Shown here: piece by piece, positions 21,011-32,394 of the stretch | How the letters are laid out: every line of letters starts with the position of its first letter | How positions within the stretch are numbered: the stretch's first letter is position 1 | Origin: Haliclona indistincta | Lineage: Eukaryota > Porifera > Demospongiae > Haplosclerida > Chalinidae | Assembly: GCA_964017065.1 (NCBI GenBank) | Contig: OZ024788.1 | Coordinates: forward strand, 12,542,845-12,606,844 | DNA: 64,000 nucleotides | Direction: 5' to 3' | Position numbers and translations under genes: made by a program | Notes under the pieces: generated by a model | What the model saw: the letters and a program-made list of their open reading frames with translations, nothing else | Database searches by the model: none | What the model was told of the DNA's origin: nothing

Positions 21011-21854
21011 CTGTAGCAACAGAGATGGGTGATGGTAACTTGTAGTATTTATTTGGGGCAAACCACCTCTCCTCACACTACAAGAGCATCATCAGAGTGA
21101 TCTGATTTGCTACGGTGTTGCTATGTGATTGTGACGTCACTTTCTAAAAAAATATTCGTATCGCCCATGGTATAACCACTGAGCGGTCACCTGCAAAACA
21201 CATTGTGTATGCTATCCTAATAGCTAGCTTACAGCAAGCAACCAGTAACACCTGTGGACATACAAATCATGCTCTCTATCAGTTTAGACCACAGCAATGG
21301 TTTTTAATCGCTAGCATTTATATGTGTCTAAAATAAGATTGGGTCAATTATATCAGCATACCTACATGCTGGAGTACTATACATGTCACATTTAGCTGGC
21401 TATAGACTCCCATGCAGTTGTGTTGTGAATCTTGTGATGCACCAAACAAGCACTAACAGCTATTAAAGGAGACGAAACGGAAAAGTAAGCCATGTGATCA
21501 GAAAATTACTTGCACTTTACACATCAACCACACCACTTTCTCATTCCTGTCAATATAGCATCATTGGAAAAAAGTACATACAGTTTGTTACTACACTTAT
21601 TATCAAATCTGTGACTAAGGAATCTGAATAAAACTGGCTCACTCCGGCCCCGCCCTTAGTTATTGTAGGAATGGAGTAAACACCCACCATGAGGAAAGAG
21701 TTCAACTCTTACCAACTACCATCATGGCTAAGACCAAGTACTTGATACAGTGTTAATAGTAAGCACAGTGTATAATATTTACACACTGAACCCGCTGTAT
21801 TGATTTAAACACACTACCTATGTAGATTATAGTATTAAGTATTCTACAACTTAC
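21011..21854. other. Intron 1 of KIX locus 1
   Basis: No separate gene is visible. The part near exon 1 (about 21610-21850) is clearly homologous to 43510-43735 in locus 2, and about 21100-21180 to about 41150-41230, showing that intron and exon were duplicated together. Confidence 0.6.
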
Positions 21855-22150
21855 CAGGCGTCAGTTCGTTGGAAGTAGCGTCGTCCACCCTGGGACGCTT
21901 GGTCGGCGGGATACCACGATGATCGGCCATTAGTTTAGGATATGATTGCTTTCAAATGGCACGTTCTGTATAACAGGCTAGCGACAAGTTGGGCACGTCG
22001 CCATATCGCAGAGGTCGGGCCACGCCCAACTAACGAGACTAGATCTGGCCGGATTATGTCAAACCGGTCAAACCGTAAACAATTTATGTAGCCTGGGGGC
22101 GGGTATTTCCGGACACGGGGTAATTTCGGACACGGGGTTGTTTCGGACAC

Positions 22151-22524
22151 TCGGGTTCTGTTTCGCTGCAGAAGGGCCAGCGACTGTAGTAAGCCATTCT
22201 TATTATACTAATAGCTATACCATCAGGCTATCCTAGAGTAATAAACATAGTACGTCGAATCGCTTGTTCTCTGTTGATAGCGACAATTAAAATGTTATCA
22301 TGGGTATCGACGAAAACGCTTTTCTTGTGCAGATTTTCTTGAAAGATCTATAAGAGTGAATCATAGATACACGATTGCATGATCAGCAATTTCATGTGAA
22401 TTCATGAATTTTAGTAATTTGAGTCCACTCACAAAATAACTTAACATTATGGTGATACATGATAACATGGTAAATGTACAAAAGTAAAAGGCTAGTTGTG
22501 AGTTCCCATGCCAGATGTTACACC
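22151..22524. other. Gap between KIX locus 1 and the ankyrin-ROC-COR gene
   Basis: This should hold the 3' UTR of the Death-domain gene and the upstream region of KIX locus 1. It includes a run of CGGACACGGGG repeats at about 22110-22155. No gene seen. Confidence 0.4.
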
Positions 22525-23090
22525 TCATCGGCCCTGCAAAATAATAATCATTATGTTATTGCATAAATTATGTACGAACCACGGCATGGCGTCATGTGCA
22601 TGCAAGCCTCTAAATAATTGACATTCAGGGCTTCATTTTTCAAAGAACATGCTGATTAATTGTGCTTCTCATGAGATTTTAAACACTCTGAGAGAAATTC
22701 GAGACATTCTTCCAATAAGACTACAAGCAAAATAGCTATAGGGCATCCATATCTACAGAAGTGATCCATTACATACCTTGTTCATGTTTTCAATGAGCTC
22801 AGCTAGTCCATCCAGTCCATCAGTCAGTCTGAGACACTCTATCAAGTGTTGATATGTGCGAGTAGCTGTAGTACTTGCCAGCCATTGTTGAAGGATGGCT
22901 CGTGTGACACTCTTAGCACCATCTTGGATATGATCCTTCTTGATCAGATCAACTGCTGTTCCATTCTCATCTTGTAATAGGCACATTCCGAAAGTCATAT
23001 AATCTTTAGCAGAAATCTCTTTAATGATGTTCAATGGTTTACCATCTGCTCCTTTCATTGTAGTCAACTTCAGTAATGTGGGAGTGGCAC
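22525..23090 (-). CDS. Second Death-domain exon and short terminal exon of the ankyrin-ROC-COR gene
   Basis: Exon 22777-23090 encodes a Death-fold domain: LLKLTTMKGADGKPLNII, DYMTFGMCLLQDENGTAV, VTRAILQQWLAS, YQHLIECLRLTDGLDGLAEL. The arrangement (W in helix 4-5, then LxxALR-like helices) is that of Death domains, which pair with other Death domains in adaptor complexes. The incoming intron is phase 1 and matches the outgoing phase of the Death exon at 25969-26295, so both belong to one gene. After donor AAG/GTATGT a short exon at 22525-22533 would add two residues and stop; that last exon is uncertain. Broken copies of this exon lie at 32395, 50345 and 54648. Confidence 0.7.
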
Positions 23091-23733
23091 CTATTACGTA
23101 TGTTTGTACACACAGAGAAATTTAAACCAATGCATGTACATATACAGTGACTAGCCAAAAGCCTATATTGAAAGCATTATTACATGGCTTTTTAAGCAAG
23201 GTTGACAGAACTGCAGCAGCCAGGCATGTGCAGGCAAGGCATGGCTTTGCACTTTTCAAGTCTACTATAATTTAAGACATAATCTCTGCATGGGAGCTCC
23301 CCCTGTTTAACAAATTACCTACCAAACGGAATTAAAATGTGTCTTGCAAACTAAACTAGGAGCACTGCATGTAGAATTTTGTACCTAGATGACTAATAAC
23401 AGATTGATTATTGCTGGATGACTCCACAACGATTCTAAAAATGAATGTGTCATGTGCTACTTGTAATGTAGCTTGTCATGAATTCTGTAGCTACATGACA
23501 AGTACATGCATGACATTATATAAACAATACATGTATAAAATAGTGATGCATCTATAAAACATACTATAGTTATATTGACGACGTTCCCCAAAATACAAGC
23601 TGAAATTTTTACTTACAATTACTATCCATAAAATTTAAATTTAAGACAATGCAAATGCCAAAATCTATGAAAATCTAAATTATAATTCTTAGTGTTTTAT
23701 AACAGCATGTTACACACTATAGCTATCTATACT

Positions 23734-25809
23734 TTAACCCTTTAGGGCCTATAGCGGATTTATCCGTCAAAATTGACTCCACCTACTGTAGACGTCATAA
23801 GTAGTGTGAAAAGTGCTCTAGAAAGGTCAAATCAAGTTTAATGCAAATTACTTGAAAAAACCCACTGTTTTTCGCCGCGCCCTCCCCACTAAAATATATA
23901 GAACGCAGGACGGGGGGATTTTTAAAGGGGGGTGTCCCCCCTTTAATCCGGGGTTCGAAGGGGCGGAGCCCCTCGCCGCTTTCGGCATTTTTGGGGCTTC
24001 AGGATGCCCGGAAATGCATACTTTGGCAAAGAATATGGTCTAAACTGTGCTGTTTGCTCACCTGGACACCACCAGGTTTTTGTATCAGTCACCAGGGCTG
24101 AATGAAGACCAAAATTAACTCAAAAATGACGAGGTCGCAGCACTTAAGCGGCTTCAGTTCCGAAGTGGGAGTGGCCAACTCAGACTTTAGTACATGGTCG
24201 TAAACCTTGACATGCCAGGAGAAAAGGGTGCTAGTTTGGACTAGCTAGCGTACTGCATGTTGTAGAAAATTGCAAGACAAACTGTCAGTTAAGAGCAAGT
24301 CAAGTTTTCGTCAAAATAAGTCGGTCCCTAAAGAGTTAATCACCTTATAATCCTTCGTCGCACATTTCATCCAATACTGATTTTAAATGACATTTAGAAC
24401 ACTTAGAGTTGATTTTCAACAACTTTGGATCATTTCCAGCAAGATTTACAATTTTTGATGAAAACTCATTAACCCTTTAGGGCCTATAGCGGATTTATCC
24501 GTCAAAATTGACTCCACCTACTGTAGACGTCATAAGTAGTGTGAAAAGTGCTCTAGAAAGGTCAAATCAAGTTTAATGCAAATTACTTGAAAAAACCCAC
24601 TGTTTTTCGCCGCGCCCTCCCCACTAAAATATATAGAACGCAGGACGGGGGGATTTTTAAAGGGGGGTGTCCCCCCTTTAATCCGGGGTTCGAAGGGGCG
24701 GAGCCCCTCGCCGCTTTCGGCATTTTTGGGGCTTCAGGATGCCCGGAAATGCATACTTTGGCAAAGAATATGGTCTAAACTGTGCTGTTTGCTCACCTGG
24801 ACACCACCAGGTTTTTGTATCAGTCACCAGGGCTGAATGAAGACCAAAATTAACTCAAAAATGACGAGGTCGCAGCACTTAAGCGGCTTCAGTTCCGAAG
24901 TGGGAGTGGCCAACTCAGACTTTAGTACATGGTCGTAAACCTTGACATGCCAGGAGAAAAGGGTGCTAGTTTGGACTAGCTAGCGTACTGCATGTTGTAG
25001 AAAATTGCAAGACAAACTGTCAGTTAAGAGCAAGTCAAGTTTTCGTCAAAATAAGTCGGTCCCTAAAGAGTTAATCACCTTATAATCCTTCGTCGCACAT
25101 TTCATCCAATACTGATTTTAAATGACATTTAGAACACTTAGAGTTGATTTTCAACAACTTTGGATCATTTCCAGCAAGATTTACAATTTTTGATGAAAAC
25201 TCATTAACCCTTTAGGGCCTATAGCGGATTTATCCGTCAAAATTGACTCCACCTACTGTAGACGTCATAAGTAGTGTGAAAAGTGCTCTAGAAAGGTCAA
25301 ATCAAGTTTAATGCAAATTACTTGAAAAAACCCACTGTTTTTCGCCGCGCCCTCCCCACTAAAATATATAGAACGCAGGACGGGGGGATTTTTAAAGGGG
25401 GGTGTCCCCCCTTTAATCCGGGGTTCGAAGGGGCGGAGCCCCTCGCCGCTTTCGGCATTTTTGGGGCTTCAGGATGCCCGGAAATGCATACTTTGGCAAA
25501 GAATATGGTCTAAACTGTGCTGTTTGCTCACCTGGACACCACCAGGTTTTTGTATCAGTCACCAGGGCTGAATGAAGACCAAAATTAACTCAAAAATGAC
25601 GAGGTCGCAGCACTTAAGCGGCTTCAGTTCCGAAGTGGGAGTGGCCAACTCAGACTTTAGTACATGGTCGTAAACCTTGACATGCCAGGAGAAAAGGGTG
25701 CTAGTTTGGACTAGCTAGCGTACTGCATGTTGTAGAAAATTGCAAGACAAACTGTCAGTTAAGAGCAAGTCAAGTTTTCGTCAAAATAAGTCGGTCCCTA
25801 AAGAGTTAA
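23734..25809 (+). repeat. Three tandem copies of a TTAA-flanked element, period 735 bp
   Basis: Copies at 23734-24339, 24469-25074 and 25204-25809 (606 bp each including both TTAA), separated by an identical spacer of 129 bp. Each begins TTAACCCTTTAGGG and ends CCCTAAAGAGTTAA. By eye all three copies and both spacers are identical. The interior holds GC-rich hairpins (GGGGTGTCCCCCC; GGGGCGGAGCCCCTCG) and a 63-codon frame present in each copy, which is part of the hairpin region and not a gene. TTAA target and CCCTTT ends suggest a piggyBac-type MITE. Array formed by unequal exchange between elements, or it is an assembly artefact. Confidence 0.85.
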
Positions 25810-25968
25810 GTGTTGGAATTACAACTTTTATACAGAATTATTATAATGAATATTATTGGAATAAATATGTTACAATTAACTGAGCCACATCTTTCCCAAT
25901 GAATTTTTTGCACGAGTGAAATTTCAGTACATGTAGCTACACTAATCTATAACAGTAATAATTCTTAC

Positions 25969-26295
25969 CATGAACAGTACTATCGTTAGTTGTATCAAAT
26001 GGTACACTGGATATGCCTTCTCTCAACAATGTTCTAATGGCAATTACAGTTTCTTTTTCTCCAACATTATCAAGTGCATTTATGATGGTATCCCAGGTAT
26101 ACCGTAGCTTCTTCTCCTTCTTCCATTGATTGAATACTTTACTGTAGAGTCGCATGTGATCTCTGGTCTGTTGCTCAAAGGCATCCAGTATCGATGTATC
26201 GATTTTCAGTTGAATGCCTACTTCGTACCACTTGGTTGGTGTCTTTGTAGCAACCTGACTCATCAGATCAGCCATTGTAGGAGCCTGAGAACAGA
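25969..26295 (-). CDS. First Death-domain exon of the ankyrin-ROC-COR gene
   Basis: Encodes MADLMSQVATKTPTKWYEVG, then LDAFEQQTRDHMRLYSKVF, QWKKEKKLRYTWDTIINALD and VGEKETVIAIRTLL: a clear Death domain with the conserved Trp pair and the helix 5-6 pattern. Acceptor CTATAG before TCTGTTCTCAG gives phase 1 in; donor CATG/GTAAGA gives phase 1 out, joining to 22777-23090 across the intron that holds the tandem TTAA elements. The Met in PTMADL is internal. Confidence 0.75.
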
Positions 26296-26575
26296 CTATA
26301 GACATATTTGTAATATGAATGGTATATAGTGATAACCACATGCAGTTATCCCGGCTTAACAAAATGGAAACATGGCAAATACACATTATGAGGCGACAGC
26401 ATTCGGCTCATGCACAACAAATATGATATTCGAACCCTTACGTAATGCATGTGACAGTGTAAACTTGATATTGAGATAATGCACTATAGAAATAACAGTG
26501 AAAGCTGAGTATTTGCATGTTGATTGTTCAAACTGCATGCATGTGCAGCACAGTCAAGTTTTACATACTACTCAC

Positions 26576-27425
26576 TGAAGGAACAGGATGAATCATCATA
26601 GTTAGGCGCTGATATTATACTGAGGAAGTCTTCTTCCTTTAGATCTGCTACTTCCTACATGTACATGGCAGTGTATTAATGTTTGCATACATGTCTTACT
26701 ATGTAAGTACATTGTTCATGTTTATGACATACATGCGAGTTGTAAACTTACAAAAGGATTTCTTCCTGCAAACAAACTCAGTTTATTCAGATTTTCTCTC
26801 AAATCTTGGTACAAAATTGGGTCTTTCTGAAGCTTGTAGTGTTGCTGCACTTCAAGGACAACAGAGGCTGGGACTGGCCTGTTTGTCTTACTAATGTCAA
26901 ACAGTTCACGGACTGTGGAGGGGCTGAGGAGGTGGTATGGCTCTAATGGCAAGGATTTTGTTGAGAGGCGACCAATACATTCTTGATTTTGACTGGAGAT
27001 TGATGGTTTTCGATGAAGAATAGACAAGGCTACATCCTCCATGTCAAAAAGGCTGGTGTCAGGTAGACGGTTGAAAGGGTAGCGATGGAGGAAACTTGGA
27101 GAAATGAGACATTCACACACTTCTACACGTGGACAATGATTTTGGTGAAGGTGGCGAACTAGACTTATAAGTGAACTACGAAGCTTTGCATGCTCAATTG
27201 GTCTCATCTTGCTACAAGACATAGCCACAAATAACCATCGATTGTTGTCAAGAAGCTCTACAAGAGTAGTAATATTGTCAGAGTTAGTCCATGAAATGCC
27301 ATTCTTCCAAACAATACACCTTCGCTCAAGCTGATGACAAGCTGAATTAGGTTTACGTCGAATGGACAAAGCATATCGATAGGCAATAGAGAGGAGAAGG
27401 CTATGAAGGAAGCGAGAACTAATTA
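26576..27425 (-). pseudogene. COR region and linker exon of the ankyrin-ROC-COR gene
   Basis: Main part about 26748-27425: SSRFLHSLLLSIAYRYAL, RRCIVWKNGISWTN, LFVAMSC, VEVCECLI, as in COR domains of sponge ROCO proteins. Donor CCTTTT/GTAAGT, then a 79-nt exon (26576-26654) reading EVADLKEEDFLSIISAPNYD, donor TTCA/GTGAGT. The COR domain normally mediates dimerisation of ROCO GTPases. The join to the ROC part is out of frame: the previous frame ends EQFLN-stop where relatives run on through QF into SSRFLH, so there is a small indel near 27415-27425. Confidence 0.7.
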
Positions 27426-28544
27426 AGGAACTGTTCTGGATCAATGCACCCACAGCACCAACCAAATTTAAGTATACCTTGTTCAATTAGGTCTCTTGGT
27501 TTTTTTGACTGAACAAGACCAGGAAAAAAGAGAAGGCTATCACTAGTTTGAGAAACCATGTCTAGTACTGTAGAATCAACCAATCGACAGAACTTCAAGG
27601 ACAGAAGAAAACTGATAAGCATATCTTTATTGTGGTGAGGAAAGGCACTATGAAGAATGGAAGAAGATATTATGCCAGTGTTACTTGCAAGAATGTCACG
27701 ATGCTCTTTAAACTTGCATGGTGCAAATAGGGTCCCATTAATTTCATTCAGCAACGATTCTGTCTTTACTATAACCCAATTGGCATGGAAATGGTGTATA
27801 AAAAGAATTAGACCTTTATCATTGAGTGTAGTCAGGATTTCTACAAGGACAGAAAGGTCATTGGGAAGAGAGGGATCATCTTCTTTAGTGATTTCCGAGA
27901 CTAATTCATTTAATGTACAACCTATAACATCCAGTTTTGTACAAAGAAATGCATAGACAACATGGCAGTAGTAACTGATGATGGGTTGGCTAGAAGTTAT
28001 GGCTTTCTGGCTATCGGTGAGACTAGATATCAAATTAAGTGCACCAGCACCATCTGTTCTACGGCAGTCTATGATAATACACCCGACATATTGCTGGCGC
28101 TTCACTCTCCTAGAGTCAATGATCATACTCAGCAGCAAACTCTTCTCTTCAGATGATGCCACTTGGTCAGCATGGCTGCCTACAACCACTACATGTGATC
28201 TTTGCTCTATACTGCTACAGGCGTTATCAATGAAGTTTAACCAGTAGTGAAGAGACTGACAGATTGTCTCATCACTTTTACTAAGATCTACTAAACAAAC
28301 AAACATGGCCGGTGACTTTTGCATCACTTGTTCAAGTACAGCAGCATGGCTCGAGTAGTATTCTTGCTGCCCAGCAAAATCATATACAACAAAATTGCCT
28401 AGTTGCTCACTCTGAATGTTGTATGGTACGATTCCGGCTGTAAAACGTTCATATAGGGTACAAGTTCAACGGAATGATCTGCTTTAGCTAGATGAAGGAT
28501 GAGCTTGACTGTTGTAGTCTTTCCTGCCCCACTGTCACCTACTA
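27426..28544 (-). pseudogene. ROC GTPase region of the ankyrin-ROC-COR gene
   Basis: Walker A GDSGAGKTTTVKLI, then ERFTAGIVPY (switch-like), LGNFVVYDFAGQQEYYSSHA (G3, DFAGQ) and HVVVVGSHADQV (G4-like). ROC domains bind and hydrolyse GTP to switch the neighbouring COR and Death parts. Two apparent frameshifts: two extra bases (TA) directly before Walker A at about 28542-28546, and another of one base (modulo 3) near 28450, between VELVPY and ERFTAG. Each produces a stop soon after. Consensus error is possible; resequencing or RNA would decide. Confidence 0.75.
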
Positions 28545-29423
28545 TAGAATCAATTTGGCGAACTTGTGTACGGGGAAGTTTATCATGCACTCTTCAAATG
28601 GTTGAAATAGCTTGATGATGTCAAAGTACTCACTAGCATACGATAATGCAGTTCGGCCATATTTGTTCTCTGCTATTAAATTCACTTGCCCAGTTGACAG
28701 CAGATATTGTACGATATGAGCATGCTTATTTCGACAAGCAATGTGAAGCGCCGTCCAATCGTCATTGTCCTTAATTGAAGGATTGCAGTGTACCTCACCG
28801 ATGAGGTACTTAGTGATGTTAAGATACCCTTTACTACAAGCAAAATGAAGTGGTGTCCAACCATTCGTGCTTTTACACAATGGGTTACACTTTAGATCAT
28901 CAATGAAGTATTTGGCAATGTTAACATGACCTTTACCACAGGAAAAATGAAGTGGTGTCCTTCCTGCTTTATCAACAGATGATGGGTTGCAGTTTGCCAC
29001 TTCAACAAGGTACTGGGTAATTTTGAGATGACCATTAGTAGAAGAAAGGTGCAGTGGTGTTCTACCATAAATATTCTGTTCCGTATCCTCGTTGGGTTTT
29101 AGTATCGAAATCAGATATTTTACAACCTCGAAGTGGCCATTGTAGGCGGAATAGTGCAAAGGATTGTTTCCGTACCCATCTATACTGTTAGCAGCGCAGT
29201 AGCACACAGACACCAGCATGACAACGATATTTTCCCAGCCCCAAAAAGCAGCTAGGTGAAGGAGAGTAACTTGACCATTGGACGCACTACTGTTCTGAAC
29301 CTGAATAATGTTGTGACGCTAGCTAGCTGGTTGTCGTAATTTGGGTAAGAGATGTTCTGCCACGGGCTTGTTTCCACTCCTAAACGCCTCCACACAGTCT
29401 TCTTGTAAGCGTCTTTCAGCCAT
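28545..29423 (-). pseudogene. Start and ankyrin repeats of the ankyrin-ROC-COR gene
   Basis: ATG at 29423 opens MAERRLQEDCVEAFRSGNKP, the kind of N-terminal cap I associate with sponge ankyrin-ROC proteins. Codon 35 (29319-29321) is TAG, in frame, in a GCTAGCTAGC stretch; the same frame then continues RHNIIQVQN and VTLLHLAAFWGWENIVV into about six ankyrin repeats (GYGNNPLHYSAYNGH, YGRTPLHLSSTNGH, AGRTPLHFSCGKGH, GWTPLHFACSKGY, DWTALHIACRNKH, YGRTALSYASEY). It ends FPVHKFAKLIL just before the P-loop. Ankyrin repeats bind partner proteins. The order ankyrin-ROC-COR-Death is that of DAPK without the kinase. Translation could restart at MLVSVCY, but the stop adds to the frameshifts downstream. 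Confidence 0.75.
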
Positions 29424-29479
29424 TATAATGGCCCGGGCATTATGTACAATTATACCATACTAAGACTATTCTGACCAAT

Positions 29480-29860
29480 CAGATTGCGCTATTTGAGGGA
29501 TATAACGGGTCATATTTCCCTCCGCGTCACGTGCCCAAGATCAGAACAGCCTTTAGCATGGTACAAGTAAGTTATATCACATGTTGGCGGGACGTACGAC
29601 CCGTTATATCCCTCGGGAAAGGGCTAGCGCTCTCGTGAAGTCTCGAAAGCGCCTCGGGCTTCGCCCTCGGCGCTTCCTCGACTTCACTTGAGCGCGCCCT
29701 TTCCCGCGGGATATAAGTAATAGTTAACTCCCGGTCTCTGAGGCGATACGGGATATATACCGAGGTGGTTAATTATGCTGTCCGAGGGCGGAGCCCGAGG
29801 ATGGCATAATTAACCACCGAGGTATTATCCCGATCGCCGAAGAGACCGGGAGTTAACTGA
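29480..29860. repeat. GC-rich palindromes just upstream of the ankyrin-ROC gene
   Basis: Two strong hairpins lie here. About 29607-29704 pairs GGGAAAGGGC with GCCCTTTCCC, tip CTCGGGCTTCGCCCTCGG. 29722-29858 pairs GTTAACTCCCGGTCTCTGAG with its near-complement, tip CCGAGGGCGGAGCCCGAGG. A further pair, GGGATATAACGGGTC and GACCCGTTATATCCC, lies at 29496-29606 and recurs near 30375. They sit where the gene's promoter should be. Confidence 0.7.
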
Positions 29861-30640
29861 CTTGTACCCAACCACCAGCCTTCTCGTGGTGTTTGTAGCT
29901 GCTCGTAGCTGTTCTGTAGCTTGTAAGCGAAGATCTACGAGCGATGGGAGCCCAGGGCACTCGCCTCCAAGCGCACACTCGCCAGGTCTACATGTATAAT
30001 GGCGAACGCCCGTGTTCATGTTGGGCGACAAACGAAGCCTGGCGTCAACTTTTGTGCAGCTAAACGCACGGTAACTTGGCTTTCAGGCAGCAATGCTGGC
30101 TGACCTTTCCCAAAGGTTAACACGTGCGCCAAAAATTTATTGATAATTTATTGACGATGGCCCACTAGTATCTGCTATTTTGTGGGGTATAAAGCTCCAC
30201 TCACTTTCGCCGGGTGGGCAGGTGTGGACAAGGGACTAGTGCCACTTTGCCACTTCCTGGAAAATATCCATATTTGCCTGTTTTAACTTTAATATCCTGG
30301 AAAATATCCATATTTTCCTGTGTATATGGGATATATACTATGCCATTTTCCTTTGATCTTTGGGTGTGGTGGGGTACAACGGGTCATATTTCCCGCTAAC
30401 GCGGGATATAACCTACACTTTCCCCCGTATTCAGTACGCGTCGGATTATCAGCACTAACAACAATAACCGCAATGCGAACAACATAGACATGCTTCCGTC
30501 AGGGTTTAGAGTCCATTGCGCCAATGCGCCGGTATAATTATCATGCTATAATGTAAGCTGAATCACATTCCCTGATCTAAGTTAGTGCACCAGCATGCAG
30601 GCGACATGTTTTGAACATCATCATACTTTTTAGTAGTATA
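29861..30640. other. Gap without recognised gene; short tandem repeat inside
   Basis: Contains two tandem copies of ATCCTGGAAAATATCCATAT at about 30255-30320 and another copy of the GGGATATAAC palindrome near 30375-30415. Nothing coding is convincing. Confidence 0.45.
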
Positions 30641-30649
30641 AAAATTAAA

Positions 30650-31805
30650 CATGTGATGTCGTACTAACGATATGGAGTAACAAATAAATTATGAAGTATT
30701 AGTTCCTTTGGCTACACTTCCAAGAAATGCAACACCTCAGCATCTGCAAAATGATATGAGATCAAATTTATAGCTATGTACTCACGTACATGAATTTTAG
30801 TAAACAATAAAGATTATTCTCAATACATGAACATGCTATTGCAGTATCATACAAGCACCCTAAGCGGCTAATCGAGTTTATGTATATTGCTGACTGGGCA
30901 CCACCCATGCAGTTGGGGCAAAAGCAGCAATATTTATTATTGTGCAGTAGTTTTCTGCAGCAGCTGTTAAGTGCTGTACTGTAATAATTTATTTTTGTAT
31001 TGTTAATACAGTATTATATGCGGGGTTAAATTTCACATTTTTCGTAGCCTCATCTCCTGCAGGCTCTCCAGGCTCTCCAGGAAGTGTGGCTCCGGGCACT
31101 ACCCACACTGTGAGCCATGAGGCTAGCTTAAACCGTGAAAATAAAACGCGTGAATCTTACCAAAATGTATGAGCCTTTTCGCGAAGTTAAACTCATGAAA
31201 AAGCTGTACTTGATTTGTGAAAATTTAGACACACGAAAATTACCTGCTATACCAGTGCTATACAATTGTTTCAGGACATCTAAAAAAAGATTAGTACCAC
31301 TAGTTTTTTCAATAATTTCTGCCATTGTAGAATGATATTGTGATGATACCATTTCCAGATGACATAAATGCCAATTTGTTGTAGAAATTCTCACAATAAT
31401 ATAATTGCATACCGTAAATGTTGTGGCAGCTTAGTTACTGTATTTTTTCTAAAGATTAGGTGCCTCCTATTTTTCATCACCTTGTTGCTGAAATGCGTAC
31501 TAAACCTCAAAATATTGGGAAGATTTTTTAGTTCTTCGTAATCTGAGTCAGCCAACAGCCTGATGCAAAAAGTGATGTCGTACTAACGATATGGAGTAAC
31601 AAATAAATTATGAAGTATCAGTTCCTTTGGCTACAATTCCAAGAAATGCAACACCTCCTTAATCTGCAAAATGATATGAGATCATATTTATAGCTGTGTA
31701 CTCACGTACATGAATTTTAGTAAACAATAATGATTATTCTTAATAATTATATGCACATGCTATTGCAGTATCATACAAACACCCTAAGGGGCTAATTGAG
31801 TTTAT
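30650..31805. repeat. Direct repeat pair, ~235 bp, 920 bp apart
   Basis: About 30650-30885 and 31570-31805 share GTGATGTCGTACTAACGATA and run closely similar through GCTATTGCAGTATCATACAA. The region between could be an insertion flanked by two copies, or the pair may be a local duplication. Confidence 0.7.
31244..31325 (-). CDS. Possible small first exon (uncertain)
   Basis: ATG at 31325 opens MAEIIEKTSGTNLFLDVLKQ and ends at a donor-like GCAG/GTAATT. I do not recognise it and could not find a following exon. It lies between the two direct repeats. It could be chance. Confidence 0.2.
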
Positions 31806-32394
31806 GTGGCATCATCATAGAACAGAGCTGAATTAAGACACATTCTGGTTCATAACACGTGGTCGTTGCCACAACTCCTATTATTCGGAGTTTTTGGAAT
31901 TCTGTCACAATTATATTGGGCTAGCAAATTAAATTATTTATTTTGACCCGAAATAAATACGGTACTCACAAATTTCGAGAGTGCTGTTAGACTGTGAAAT
32001 TTGCAATTTTTAGCCAATAATTTTTAAACAAAGCAACACCCAAAAATCGCGAAATTTATTGAATAAAGCAGTTAATGATTATATATTAAAATTACAATGT
32101 TTATAGTATTGCTATAATTTGTCGCACAACTTGAAATGGGGCTGGTATGCATGTTCAGAATTATAGTACGTTAGTATACGAATTCATAAAACCAGTACCT
32201 GTACACTTAAGGTGGCGTACAGGTGCTGCTTAGCAAACACAACACAAGAAATTATAGAGCTGAAGGAAGATGATTTATTCTGCATGGCTACTGCAAAGCC
32301 ATTATAACAGGAAATTTAGAATAACTCGCTATAAAGCATAATAATCTCAAAGATACTCATAATTATGACTATATACCTTCAAATAGTAGTTATT
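31806..32394. other. Gap without recognised gene
   Basis: AT-rich spacer. A single CTTAAGGTGGCG terminus (about 32207-32218) suggests a remnant of the foldback family. Nothing else is seen. Confidence 0.4.

Larger units (their letters stand above)
17943..21930 (-). pseudogene. CBP/p300-like KIX-domain gene, locus 1 (KIX exon disrupted by a MITE)
   Basis: Exons deduced with matching intron phases: 21855-21930 (ATG; MADHRGIPPTKRPRV, like the CBP/p300 N-terminus), 20843-21010 (Ser/Pro-rich), about 18835-18946, 18788 down to about 18422, 18264-18387, 18112-18196 and 17943-18080. The middle exons encode a KIX domain: LRSHLIKKLLVK, then LQDPVALQDPRIAHLVQYA, FENARSRESYYQLLAERIF. In CBP/p300 KIX binds activation domains such as those of CREB and Myb. 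A 277-bp MITE (18430-18706) sits in the KIX coding sequence a few bases before the donor, so normal protein seems impossible from this copy. No TAZ1, bromodomain or acetyltransferase exon is visible; the model runs from N-terminus directly to KIX and a Ser/Gln-rich tail that would continue in an unseen exon. It may be a truncated duplicate rather than full CBP. Locus 2 lies at 38381-43866. Confidence 0.75.

Noticed and set aside
23940..23990. GGGTTCGAAGGGGC, resembling a tRNA T-loop
   Set aside because: No acceptor, D or anticodon stems around it; it is part of the TTAA element hairpin.
23852..25513. Three identical 63-codon open frames on the + strand
   Set aside because: They lie in the GC-rich hairpin part of the TTAA element, repeat only because the element is repeated, and have no recognisable protein features.
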